Source: Mallotus nudiflorus (taxonomy: Eukaryota; Streptophyta; Magnoliopsida; Malpighiales; Euphorbiaceae). From it: 64,000 nt of DNA. Every line of letters starts with the position of its first letter. The first letter of the stretch is position 1. Made by a program: the position numbers and the translations under genes. The notes beneath the pieces were generated by a model that did not search any database, was not told the origin of the DNA, and was given only the letters and a program-made list of their open reading frames with translations. The stretch spans positions 258,001-322,000 of the forward strand of contig CANTUR010000540.1 in the NCBI GenBank assembly GCA_947683625.1, given 5' to 3'. This document shows, piece by piece, positions 46,701-58,814 of this stretch.

Positions 46701-47170
46701 CTAAAACAAACTTCAAGAACTACATAAGATCATAGTTCAGTAGAATATTCATTCATATATTAATAACTATATAGTATCAAACTGTACTTGATACCAGCCA
46801 GAAACTGACCCAGAGAATTGTTGTTATTGATACATCATATGTTAAAGATAAGCAGTCACTTTCCATAACCAGAGAAGAAACATTAAAGGAAATGGCCAAT
46901 AATTAACCCTAACATGGCTTAGATTTTTTTCGTCTAAATATATTGAGTGGTTAATCTTTTATTTTCTTTCAATGTTTTTCCTTGAAACTAATATTTTGCT
47001 TCACTTCATATGGTATCAGGCTTGAGCTGCAAATCTCCAGCAGTCTGCTTTAAGGTCTTCCTTGTGCAACTTGGTTGGCTTGCTTTCTACTATCACCTTC
47101 AGATTAAAAACGAGAAAGTCTCTGCAACAATCTTAAGCAAAGCAGTTCATTTTTTATTTTCTAAAACTCA
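46701..47170 (+). other. Upstream region and probable 5' leader of the CcmA gene
   Basis: No open frame continues into the CcmA start. AT-rich sequence to about 46,990 is followed by a more mixed stretch (47,010-47,170) that is a reasonable 5' UTR. The promoter was not identified. Confidence 0.4.
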
Positions 47171-47860
47171 ATGTCTCTTCGAAAACCACCACTTCCCCGG
47201 ATCCTCCTTGACAACGTCTCATGCATGAGAAATGCTCAACAAATCTTGCGGCATGTAAATGTTTCCATTCATGATGGTGGGGCACTTGTTCTAACCGGTA
47301 GCAATGGCTCAGGTAAGACTACTTTCTTACGAATGCTAGCTGGATTCTCTAAGCCTTCTGCTGGTCAGATACTTTGGAATGGTCATGACATCACACAATC
47401 TGGAATCTTCCACCAGTATAAGCTTCAGCTCAACTGGCTTTCCTTGAAAGATGCCATCAAAGAAAAGTTTACTGTTCTTGACAATGTTCAGTGGTTTGAG
47501 GTTCTTGAAGGTAAGCAAGGGAATTCTCTGCCGGCTCTTCAGTTAATGGGCCTTGGAAGATTGGCAAAAGAGAAGGCAAGAATGCTGTCAATGGGCCAGC
47601 GGAAGAGGCTGCAGCTTGCAAGGTTGCTGGCTATTGACCGACCAATTTGGTTGTTGGATGAGCCTTCCGTTGCATTAGATGAGGAGGGGGTGAAGTTGCT
47701 CGAGTACATAATTGCAGAGCATAGAAAAAAGGGAGGGATTGTATTTGTCGCAACGCATCTGCCTATTGAAATCGAGGATGCCATGTATTTGAGACTACCA
47801 CCTAGATTTCCTAGAAGGATGACTTTGGTAGATATGCTTGATCGCGCAGACATCTCATGA
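47171..47860 (+). CDS. ABCI1: Cytochrome c maturation ATPase CcmA (ABC transporter I family member 1)
   Basis: ATP-binding subunit of the mitochondrial system I cytochrome c maturation machinery. It works with the mitochondrially encoded membrane proteins CcmB and CcmC at the inner membrane, in releasing haem-loaded CcmE. The gene is a single uninterrupted 229-codon frame, the usual plant length. Walker A GSNGSGKT is at residues 43-50, the ABC signature LSMGQ at 139-143, Walker B IWLLDEP at 159-165, a D-loop-like VALD at 167-170 and the switch His in ATHLP at about 196. There is no transmembrane segment, as expected. The start is favoured because MSLRKPPLPRILLDNVSCMR matches the family N-terminus. 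All catalytic motifs look intact. The nuclear location is typical of plant ccmA. Confidence 0.95.
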   Translation: MSLRKPPLPRILLDNVSCMRNAQQILRHVNVSIHDGGALVLTGSNGSGKTTFLRMLAGFSKPSAGQILWNGHDITQSGIFHQYKLQLNWLSLKDAIKEKFTVLDNVQWFEVLEGKQGNSLPALQLMGLGRLAKEKARMLSMGQRKRLQLARLLAIDRPIWLLDEPSVALDEEGVKLLEYIIAEHRKKGGIVFVATHLPIEIEDAMYLRLPPRFPRRMTLVDMLDRADIS

Positions 47861-48130
47861 AAGATGAAACCTGGCTGCTGCACATTAGATTTTATCACTG
47901 CAGGCTGCACTCAGTTCTTGTTCAATGGTTAAGCTTGTGGCGGGTGGACCTCTGGCATCATTTCATGCTAAAACAGAACAATTAATGGTAAGTCTCAAGT
48001 GAAATGTATCATGTAATCCCTCCTTGGTTGCAGAATTGTTGTAACTTCAGCCTTAGAGCCAATAGCGCTGTGAGTTAGTGTTCAATGAAATGAACAATTT
48101 TTGTTTCCAAAGAGAACGATCAATAGTTCA
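47861..48130 (+). other. Probable 3' UTR of the CcmA gene
   Basis: Moderate-GC sequence follows the stop and changes to AT-rich DNA after about 48,130. AATGAAATGAAC near 48,085 is the best polyadenylation-type word seen. Confidence 0.4.
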
Positions 48131-49070
48131 ACACTCAACACAGCCCTGAAATCCCATTAGAAAATTTTAGTTTGTACCATGATGGTTCCAGTCCATTTGT
48201 ATTTTCTTTAATTTAATTGAACGGTCTTTTTATTAAGTATTTTTAAATTTGTTTTCCATTAATCATCTTGATTAAAATACAATTAGTGAAATGGCAAAAA
48301 TATTAGTACTTTTAAAAAGCCAATTTTTTTTTAATTGATAAAAAATGTAAGCATTCTAAGAAACACTCAAATTTGGACTGGCAACATCCCATATATTATT
48401 ATTATAATAAAATATGGAGCACAACTTAATCAATCCAAAAATAAATAATAAAAATAAAATAACTTGAACTCATAATTATTGTTCTAAAATTCTTATCAAA
48501 ATCAAGAAAATGTCATTGATCCAAAAGTGGTAAAACAATATTTATCTAAAAAAACTACAAAATAATTTTTTACATATAAAAAAATTAAAATTGAAAAATA
48601 TATATAAACTATTTTTATTAAATATTATAATCAAAATGTTGCAAAAGTAACTTTTATTACAAATAATATTCATAAATAATTATGATTAAATAAAAATTAA
48701 TCTTATCAAAATTTATAACATTAGTAATTTGGTAGGGACAAAAATCATGAAAGAAAGAATCTAACCTGGATAGGGTTGAGCACAAGAAAGATAAAATACT
48801 GGATCGGACTAAAATTATAAATTAAAAAATATTAAAATCATATGTAACTGAATAATTTTAATCTTGGTACGGTACTAAATATTTATAAAAAATTAAATTG
48901 AAAACTATAGCTAATATTAATTTAATAAATAATATATAGTAGTAAGTTAAAAATACATACATATGATAAAAATTGATATGTTTTGTTATTAAAATATAAT
49001 AATTATTAAGAAAATATTTTTATTAAAATATAATGTATTTTTATAGTAGATATTTGATTCGGTCGGCCCG
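48131..49070. other. AT-rich intergenic DNA
   Basis: No gene, RNA or clear element end was seen between the CcmA 3' side and the second Tat element. Confidence 0.5.
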
Positions 49071-51944
49071 TGTTAGAGGACGAACTAGAAATGCTTGGTT
49101 TGATCTGCCCGTTGTTAAGTCCAATAATGAGAATGTGAAACTTGGACACAAAAACAAAACTTTTGTGATGACCCTGGTTTTTAAATTATTTTATTAAATA
49201 ATGAGATATGCAGTATTAATAACTTTTAAAAGTTTAATTTAATTATTTTATTATTTTTTGATTAATTATTATTATTTATATTTAATTGAATTTTCTACGT
49301 AAATATATTATTTTGAAACTTATTATTTTGGACGTTTAAATTTCATTATGTATATTTATTATTTTCGAATACTATTATTTTAATAATGTTAATTTAGTAC
49401 ATGGTTATTTTAATATTATTTTTAAGTACTAACATTATTTTATTTTTTATTGATTTACATTATTGCATTATTAAATTATTTCATAAATATTGTGTATATT
49501 ATTGTTATTTTCAAATGTGTTGTGTGTTATTATTATCATGGTTATTATTTTCATTAGTATTATTTTATTGTTTAATATTATTATGAATATTAATCTTATT
49601 ATCCAATTATTTTATTAATAGTATTAATTTTAATTGTTGTTGATTTTATATTATGTATATTATTATGCATGTGTGTGACATGTGTGTATACCTATATATA
49701 TATATATATAGATTATAATGGGTGGTTGAGATTAATTTATTGAAAAGAATTATTATTATATTATATTATATAGTTTATTATTAAAATATATACATAAACA
49801 AACAAAACTATATAGTTTATTATTAAAATATATACATAAACAAAAAAAACAATACTAGTACCCATATATAACCACACATTCACGTGTATGTATCCACACA
49901 AAACACATGCACACACATAAACACATTCAACACAATCAAAATACAGTAAAAAAAAAAAAATGCAGAAGCTTTTCCCTTCTATTGTCCCTGTCACCAACAT
50001 TCACTGTGCCTCCATCACTTCCGGCCACCGTTTCCCAAGCATCCGGTCTCTATCGACTCTCTAAACTCCGGTGAGCATGAATCTATGTTTAGTTTAAGCT
50101 TTCATCACCTATTTCTTGAGTTTTCTTGATTTTTAGTTTATGGAACTTTAGGGTTTTTGAATTTTTTTAAGCTTTATCATGATGAATCTTGCAAACTCCT
50201 TTCACAAAATTTGTTCCTGGAAGCTTAATCTACATGCTGTAATTTTTTTAGAATTTTTGGAATTTATTTTAATTTTTGTAAATTTTTGATTATTTTATTA
50301 TTATTTTCTAATTTTCGAAAATTAATTAATTAAATTATGAAATTGTGTTTTATGGTGATTATAGGAGTTGAAATGAATTATACAAATTTATTTGTAATTT
50401 TTGTGAATTTTTATGTATTTATTTGGAATTTATTAAGTTTATGTAATTTTGAAAAATAGGGTTAATTATGTGTTTAATTGAAATAAATTGGTAAATTGAG
50501 TATATTTATTGATATTATTGAATTATATGTTGAGAAATTAATTTTTGAGTAATTATATAATTTTTGGTGAATTTTTGAACATTTATAGTGAATATATCTA
50601 TATATAGGGATATTTTGGTAATTTTATACTAAATTGGCTAAAAATATAATTAAATTGATTTTAATAATTATTTGAGCTATAAAAATGATTTCTACAAATT
50701 TTTAGTATTTTTAACTAATTAAAACTATTTTTCGTAAATTATTTTCAAATTATATATAATATACTATTTTTCTAAATAAATGGGTTTTTATTGATTTTTA
50801 GTATGTTTTAGGGTTAATTACGTAATTTGAATTTATAAAATGTATTTTTATTATATAAGGGCATTTTCGGTATTTTATAAATATTCTGTGAATTGTGAAC
50901 CTCGGTCGGTGAACTGTAGTTTGGAGTCCGATCGAGGGATTTTGGTTGTAATTCTGTGTTTATTCCGAAGTGTATTTCTTTGCAGGACCGGCTCTACTCT
51001 TTGAGTAGAGAGATGTCCGTTTTACAGGGGAGGTTCTGTCGGATTTTCGGTAGAATTCTCGTAAAACGTAATGTCCGGTCAAATTCCTATTCTAATTCTA
51101 TGTCTAAAAATTCTAGATCGAGTCTTTAGAATTTTCGTTAACTTTATTCTGATTTCATGTTGTCATTTGTTTGTCTAGCTGCGCCGAGACCGAGGCCTAA
51201 CGGATCAAGCCCGCCGAGTTTGTCTCGTGGAGTGCTAACATGTGAGTTATTATACTGTATATATATGCACTGCATATAGGGTGCATTATTTAAAATTTTT
51301 CATTTTCATTGTATGTTTTAAAAATGATTTAAATTATAATATTTTTGGTATATCTAGGGTTGCATTTTTATATATATGCATATTAAATAATTATGCATGT
51401 TAGTTTGATATATGCACATTAAACAATTAGGTTTAGGTTTAATACATTTGAGCAATGTACACATGTTTTAAAATGTACACTTAGACATAATTATTTTATT
51501 AAATGATTAGTATACCTTAGGTATAGTTTTAGTAGATTTTAGGTTTATTCTTAAATAATTGCATGTTAAATTATAAACCTACACTTAAATTATTTTTAAG
51601 TTTATTTTTGGTATATTCTTGATTTATTTCCAAATAAATAAATGTTTTATTATTAAATTAAACCTAGCACATTAGTGGTATATTTAGGGTTTATTTTTTT
51701 TATATATGCATGCTAGATAATTAGGTTTATTTTTAGTATATTTGTGAATATATGTTAAACACAAACACGTATTTAAATGAATATTTATACATAAATGTTT
51801 TATTAAATGATTTGTATACTTAGAGTATATCTTTTGCATATTTAAATATATGTTTAAGATAATGCATGTTATATTATTGTTACTCATTTAAATTGTTTTT
51901 AACTATATTAATGATTTATCTTTAGTTTATTTCATATTTTATTT

Positions 51945-51947
<3 letters not shown>

Positions 51948-52018
<71 letters not shown>
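51948..52018 (+). repeat. TA microsatellite inside the solo LTR
   Basis: A run of about 35 TA units. Confidence 0.9.
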
Positions 52019-52021
<3 letters not shown>

Positions 52022-52233
52022 TTGGTTTTACTATTATGAATATTGTTCTACATTAATTATTTTCCGAATGAATGATTTATTTAAAGTGAAGGATATCAAT
52101 AGAACATGCTTCCTAGTGGGCAGCACTAGGACCGTGTACGTACCGGTACGATAGATAAGGATTGAGTGAGAGTTAAAATTGGGTGATTATAATTGATTTA
52201 ATTGATTTGACTAAGATTAATGGTATGTTAGAT

Positions 52234-52475
52234 AGTGTGATTACGGGGCCAATCACACTGACAGTCAGACTGCTGGAGCTCGATTGACTTAGTGTCTCGG
52301 GGCTAGTCTACTGTCCATAAGTGAATTGAATGATCTATTGGGTTGATTGAGATGTGAGGTGATAGATAGTGTGATTGCTGGAGCTCGATTGACTAAGTGT
52401 CTTGGGGCCAATCACACTAACAGTCAGACTGCTGGAGCTCGGTTGACTTAATGTCTCGGGGCCAGTCTGCTGTCC
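52234..52475 (+). repeat. Hairpin array in the solo LTR, one unit with collapsed loop
   Basis: Sense-orientation order B-A-spacer-B-A: 52,234-52,259, 52,260-52,315, 52,368-52,418 and 52,419-52,475. The first B unit has lost most of its loop but keeps the perfect stem AGTGTGATT/AATCACACT. In the last A unit a stem position is a G-U wobble in RNA. Confidence 0.8.
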
Positions 52476-54893
52476 AAATTGGAATAAGTGTTCTATTTGG
52501 AATCAAGTGAGCCTGCATGGCTAGAGTGATGATGGGGTTGTTGAGGTTGTTATTATTAGGGTTCTATAGATCCTTCATAAATTTAATCAAATATTTTTCT
52601 ACATTTAGTATATTTATAAAAGCAGAGTTTGGCATTCATGTGAAATGTGTGTATATACATATATATATAAGAATGCCTGATTGTATGGTTTAGTTTGCAT
52701 GTATATATAGTATAATAATTCACTCAGTGAGGTCTGACCCCCTCAATTATTTTTTTCAGGAGATCCCATATGATCAGACCTTAGTTGTAGAGTTCCTCGC
52801 CGGTGTTCTTCAGTCCCAGCTATTTTATGCAAATGTATATTTTGAACTTTGAATTGTATTCTAGAAATTGCAATAGTATTGTTATAATTTTTGGAAGTGT
52901 ATTATTTTGTTTGGATATTAAATACTCTGAGAATTTGTATTTGAACATTATACGAATATGTATTCATTTATAAAAGGATTTGGAGTATTTATTTTATTTA
53001 TTGATTTAGAAAAATTTTAATTCAATCGTACTTTTATTTATTTACTGTATCATTTTAATTTTTTAGGCTTGCTACGGGTTCCAGATTAGAAAGAATTCCC
53101 GTTCTCTAGCGCCGGTCATGACTCCTAGTTTGGGTCGTGACAACTTTAATCCCCAATTGGAAATGGACTTGAAAACCTAAAAGCTTCAAAAGCTCAAGAC
53201 TTAGCCCAATTCTCCAAAACTAACCTGGGCCCGTTGGGCCTAACATAGGCCAGGGCCAAAAGGGCATCGCCTCAGTGCAATGAGGCGATCGCCTCTTTGG
53301 CAATTGCCTTATCGTAGAAGTGTCGCCTCTGTGACAAACAACTTGCAGCTACAGCCAAGGTGGCCAAGTGCCAGACCTGATTTTGCATAAAAAAGAGATT
53401 TTTTGGGGGGAGAGCAAGGCAATGAGGGTTCATGATGGCCTAGAGAGCCTAGGGGCATGGGAAAAGTAGGGGATAAAAAGAAAAAGGGAAGAGAAAAAAA
53501 GAGGAGGAGGGGACCCATTTGAAAAATAAGAAAAAAGAAAAAGAAAAAGCTCTGAAAAAAGACAAAAAAAGACGTTTTTGAGGGAAGAGGTAGAATCCAA
53601 GCAAAAGCAAGTTCAAAATCTTTAAGAGCGAAAAGGGAAAAACTTGTGTCCAAGTGAAACTCATACCTAAGTGGAGATCACACTCAAAAGCACACCTCTG
53701 AGGGTCCATTACTTTGGTAAAACTTTGTATCCAAATATACTTTTTTTTATAACTTCATCATTTGTGTGTTTAGTTTGCATGTGACTAAGCTGTTAGTATG
53801 CTTTAGGTATATTTCAGGTTTTTTTCATTTATTACACTACCTCATTGATCTGATCTTTTAAACTATTACATGTAGTTATAATTTGGCACCTCTTGGATGA
53901 ATGTGTGCATGTATTTCTTGCTTAGGATAGAAGTTTGATTGTTTTAAGAGTCGAGCTAGCCTGTTGATCATAAAGAGGCATCGCCCCTTGTCCATGAGGT
54001 GATCACCTCTTCATAGAGGCGATCATCACATTGACAAGTCGATTAGCTGTTTGGCTCTTCTCCCTTTATAAAATTCCGCATAATGTTCATTTCACATGCT
54101 CTTTCCACCTTTATACATAATTATTTCATTGTATGATGATAATTATTTTGGTTATTTGAGGGTTTCTTTAGTTAGTAACATGAAAATGCTTTTTAGAACA
54201 TTATTTGTAAATATTGTTATGTATAATGTCGTGTTTTGCAAGAGGAAACTAACCATATGTTATTGCAAGTATTACTTGATGATCCACATCATTGAGTAGT
54301 CACTGTCATTAGCTAATTCTTTAGACATTGCGCTTGTGTAAATAGTTTATTACTAGTTTACTTTTGGTATACGTATGGTTTATTTTCTATATATTATTCT
54401 TTTATTTTGTCTAAAAGCGTTGTAATCTTTAATCCCTTTCCTCGTTTGATTTGAATGTATGGTTGTAAATTATTACTTATTTTATTTTTGTTGAATGTTG
54501 GGACTTAAAAGCATGAAATTGGATTAATGTGCAAACTCGGACTTAACTATAAAATTTGGCAATTATCCAAAGGCAATTATAATACGTGTGGTAATAAGGA
54601 AATAATTAAATAATTAAAGGTAATAAAACACAGAACACAAACGAAGGCCAACCGCAAGGTTGGGTGAGCATTCAAATGCTCATACCCAGTTTCTGAACCC
54701 GTTCTCTGACGACGACTTCTGAGAACCTTCGTGGAATCCAGTTGTTGTATAGTGTGTCCCGACTTTTATCCGGGTGGCAACTCCATCTCTGAATAGGCCT
54801 AAGACCTATATCGTATTTTCAAATGGGCCTCAAGCCCACACAGTATCGTGGTCGCCAAACACTTGGGTGCACGCTAAACCCCGCCGCCTACAG

Positions 54894-54911
54894 TGGCGAC
54901 TCTACTGAGGA
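54894..54911 (+). other. Primer binding site of the second Tat element, tRNA-Arg type
   Basis: TGGCGACTCTACTGAGGA lies immediately after the LTR end, as in Ogre-type elements. Confidence 0.8.
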
Positions 54912-55800
54912 TAGAGAAACTAATTCCAATGTTTCGTGTTTTATCATTTTTAATTATTTTCTTATTTCTTTTGCATCTTATGCATTCACTACACATTTTT
55001 CACACAATGAGCACTTTAGTCCCAAATAAACCCGGCAATAGTCAGTACTTCTCAACCTACATTTCACTCAAACCTGGTGGTGGAATATTTGATTATTGTC
55101 ACTCATGACATGTACTAATTAACCCTTAAGTGGGGAAACGTATATGGATGTATATCGTTGTGGGAATCGAAGCCTTTTTACCCAAGACTCAAGCCCATGT
55201 AATGACCTAGCAACTATCCTCAGGAATTTTCACCATATGCATATGTGTTATGCCATATAATGGACCCTTAAAATAAATCTTGAGCCCATCAACAAGCAAT
55301 CCAAGGTAAAATGGGCCATTATATCCAACCAAAGCCCATTATAAATAAACCAAGTCAATGAAGGCCTCTCATGCCTATTCATAACCAATTTCAAGTGGGC
55401 CTTGACATGTGAGTTTATAGTGTTAAGGACCTTGGCTTATAGGAAATGGACTCGAGCTTTATTTAAAAGACCCATTACTTATTTGAATAATCTTAAAAGC
55501 TATCTTGTGTACGTTAGTTTTGCTATCCCCCGTTGATAATTAAACCTAGGCTAAAAATCCTAGGGCAGGATACTCGCCATTGAATACGCGTGTAGGAGAA
55601 ACAAAGGTGGAATTTTGCATGTTTAAGCTTCGCATTTTGGTTTTATATATCTTCTTTTTTGTTTATTTATTAAGTTTCTTTAAAATAAAGTGGACTTGCA
55701 TATCACGCATACACATCATACATCACTTTAACATATGATTTTACAGCACTATAGATCCTTCGAGCTCATCAAGGTGGGTATGAATTAGTTCAGGTCATTT
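54912..55800 (+). other. Untranslated leader of the second Tat element
   Basis: About 0.9 kb between primer site and gag with no supported coding sequence. In particular, there is no sense-strand extra ORF of the type found upstream of gag in canonical Ogre. Confidence 0.5.
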
Positions 55801-55819
55801 AGTTAGAAATTTAGAAGTG

Positions 55820-56962
55820 GGAATGGTAGGTGGTTTTGATCTAGAGGCATTTAAGGCATAGTTGAAAGACAAAGTGATTGCAGAAACTTGATCTATGATG
55901 AGGGAGATTATGGGGGAAATTACAAAGCTCACTAGGGAGAATCAGCCGGTGTAGCCATCCAATGTACCACCAATCAATCCAATAAATCTTGATGAGGAGA
56001 TCCCAATTTAGGGAAGGGAAGAAGATTATGTAACGATACTGGCCAACCCATCAAACCGAAGAAATATGAACCCAACCGAAGATATGGGGCAAACTGAGTA
56101 GGCTAAAAGCATGACTAAGGCTATGAACCAAATGCAAATGATGATGAAGGAAAAGGGCATTGTCGCCCCCCTAAATTATGTCGATCTGAATCTAGAAAGG
56201 GAAGATGAATTGCTACTCGTATTCAAATTCCCTAATATGAAGAAATACTCTAGCACTGAGGATCCCCATTTGCATCTGAAGCAGTATGTGACTTATATGA
56301 AAGCTACTGAGTTTACTGAGAGCCAGATCATCAAGTAGTTCCCTATGTCACTGAAGGGAGCATCGATCCGTTAGTACTACACTTTGGAACCACATGTTCA
56401 GTCAGATTAAAAGGAATTATGTGCCGCTTTTATAAAGCAATATGGCCTCAATGTTCAATTAGAAGTATCCCTGAGAGATCTATAGAACACCAAGCAGAGC
56501 TTTAATAAGTCCTTTGTTGATTACCTGACTCACTGGAGGGGAAAGCTGTCTTTGATGAGGCATAGGTATGCTAAGTCAGATCAATTAGATCTGGCAATAA
56601 AAGGGTGTGTCCTAGTACTGTCTAGAAAGCTAAGAGATTTGGGAATTAGAAACTTCGAAGAATTATATAGGTTTGGGGTCCAAAAAAAGTCAGATCTGGC
56701 TCAAGAAAAGAAATTCTTCGGAGGGAGGTCTGGGGGCGAGGAAGGAGCTGGTTTGAGTGGTAATGTTCAAATCAATGTTATCCGACCTCCAAGAAACAAC
56801 ATACAAGTTAATGTAGTTAGACTGCCTCAAAGATTTTCGAATTTAGGGAACCCTCTATCCAAAGTCTTCGACAAGCTTATTGAGAAAAACTTATTGCGGC
56901 CTTTACCTTCACAACAACCTTTACCCGGTGCCAACCCAATGCTTTTCTGCAAGTTTCACTAG
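55820..56962 (+). pseudogene. gag of the second Tat element, decayed
   Basis: Segments include GFDLEAFKA, MNQMQMMMKEKGIVAPLNYV and LHLKQYVTYMKATEFTESQI. A retrotransposon-gag core follows with IIK.FPMSLKGASIR.YYTLEP, where the dots are stops replacing Trp. It goes on with FVDYLTHWRGKLSLMRHRYA and LSRKLRDLGIRNFEELYRFG. A linker (about 56,963-57,450) follows. Confidence 0.85.
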
Positions 56963-57449
56963 ACCATCAGACATGACACTGATAGTTGTGCCTGATTAAA
57001 GCATGAAATCCCAAGACTTGATTGACTCAAGAAAAATTACTGACCTAGAAACCAGAAAGCCAAATACACAAACCAACCTCTTACCCAACTACCAAAATAT
57101 ACCACCACCAAATGTGCCCATTTTGATGATTAACATTGGTCTAACAGAGGAGCAAGTCCTAAACTTATTCGTGGATGTCACTCACAACTCCCTAAAAACT
57201 GAACCTGAGAACCCAAAACCAAGCAAATAACCCACGGAATTGCATGTGCACGTCTTAGACATATGGAGTTCTGATGATGAAAGCGAGGGATAGGTTGACC
57301 TGTGGGATAACGAAAGAAGTAGATCAGGCCAGTCTGTGGGGAAGGTTAAAGAAAAGAGGGAAGAACCTGAGATTGTTAAGTCCGAGCCTAAAAAGACAGA
57401 AAGTTCAGAAAAAGGGAAAAAAGCAAAGCAAAGTGAGGAGACTGTTGCC

Positions 57450-58268
57450 AGTGTCTAGGAGTTACTTATGCATTCTAGGGATCATAGGGAGGCCCTGGTT
57501 CTAGCGTTGGATCAGAAAAAGATCTCCATTAGTTGTACCCCGGAACAAATAGTCGAATCATTAATGGAAACCCCTCAAGGGATGATAACATTTTCTGACG
57601 ACGACCTACCTCTAGAGGGGAGGGACCACTACAAGGCTCTATTTATCAAGGATGAGGTGAAGGGAAAAATGACTTGCTACGTGATGGTCGATAATGGTTC
57701 TACCATCAATGTGTGTCCATTGAAGATTCTGCCAAAGTTAGGGTTGACAATAGCTGACTTAAAGCCTTCTAAAGTAGTTATCAAAGCCTATGATGACACC
57801 AAGAGGTCTGTGGAAGGAACATTCAGGGCATTGGGTAAGACAGGACCTATAAAAGTTTGGGTTGACTTGCACGTGATTGATATCCCAATGACATTTGCCA
57901 TCTTGCTGGGAAGCCCATGGTTTCACCCCTTGGGTGGTGTCCCATCCACTGTTCACCAAAAAATTAAGTTCCCTCATGAAGGAAGGCTTGTCACCAACTC
58001 TGCAGAAACCAAAGTCGTTGTGGCTACATTGAAGTTGACCCCCAAAGAAATCTCCATCAGCCCCAGTTTTGAGGTTTGTGTAATTTATGAGGATGAAATG
58101 GATGAAAAGGTTCTAAAGATAATGCGCAACATGAGATTTATGCCTGGCATGGGGTTGGGAAGAGATCATAGCAGACCTTCAGAATTTGTGGAAAACAAGA
58201 TGTCTATTTTGAAGCTCGGGCTAGGATTCAAAGGGGCTGATGATATTGACAGGAAGATAGATATATGA
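57450..58268 (+). pseudogene. Aspartic protease with G-patch-like tail, second Tat element
   Basis: An uninterrupted stretch of more than 260 codons. The protease site YVMVDNGSTINVCPLKILPK is intact in Tat form (DNGS). GSPWFHPLGGVPSTVHQKIK is the conserved C-terminal protease segment. FMPGMGLGRDHSRPSEF is the G-patch-like tail. This is the best-preserved protein of the two Tat elements. Stops follow at 58,268 and 58,321. Confidence 0.88.
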
Positions 58269-58382
58269 GGCTATTCTGAAGAAAAGAAAAAGGAAATCGT
58301 GGCTGAAAAGAAAACTTTATAGGAGATCTTTGTAAAGGAAGGCATCGGGTACCCCTACAATGGAACTCCAAAACCTCTTCTG

Positions 58383-58769
58383 ATGGCTGGGGAAGTTATT
58401 CTAGGGTTCAAAATCTTTGCCAAATTTATGAATAGAGTCAAGGGTGTTACTATTGAAGAAGTCCCTACTGAGGAATTAGTGCTGGTTGAAGAAGAATTTA
58501 AAGGGAATGAAGCTACCTTGGAGTTGAAAGGCAGTGATGATCAAAGCAAAGAACTTGATTTTGAAGCTTACATCCTCAGCTCTATTATAGATGTCTTTTA
58601 TGATGACTATGATGTTTCTTGTACTTCTCTATTTGAAATTAATGATCTTTTATTTTCGAAAGTGAATGCAATAAAGTCTAAATTTGCTTATTTGTGTGAT
58701 GTGTTCCTTAATGGTTATTCTATTTGTGATAATCATTTCATACATATGTTTGACATTAATTCCATGTAA
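58383..58769 (+). pseudogene. Uncharacterised domain between protease and reverse transcriptase, second Tat element
   Basis: A 128-codon frame with EVPTEELVLVEEEF, LDFEAYILSSIIDVFYDDYD and the ending NGYSICDNHFIHMFDINSM, then TAA. It is clearly related to 37,535-37,969. The base composition becomes T-rich after about 58,560. No known family was recognised. Confidence 0.7.
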
Positions 58770-58814
58770 ACTAAATCATTTAATTTAGGCACAAACGATA
58801 ATCCCAAAAATATA

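Larger units (their letters stand above)
49164..53142 (+). mobile_element. Solo LTR (3,979 bp) of the large-LTR family
   Basis: Starts TGTGATGACCC and ends GGGTCGTGACA, the sense orientation of the LTRs at 20,959-32,579. ACTTT flanks both ends (49,159-49,163 and 53,143-53,147). No interior or second LTR is present, so LTR-LTR recombination has removed the rest. It is clearly diverged from the young element's LTRs but aligns along its whole length. Confidence 0.93.
49071..54892 (+). mobile_element. 5' LTR of the second Tat element, interrupted
   Basis: The 49,071-49,163 piece and the 53,148-54,892 piece sum to about 1,838 bp, almost the same as the 1,836-bp LTR of the first element. That supports both the start estimate and the nested reading. 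The end CCGCCGCCTACA abuts the primer site. GAGGCG palindrome clusters lie at 53,262-53,335 and 53,970-54,030. The exact start is uncertain by tens of bases. Confidence 0.75.

Noticed and set aside
53309..53709. Overlapping Phe-rich minus-strand frames
   Set aside because: Purine-rich LTR sequence of the second Tat element read backwards; low complexity.
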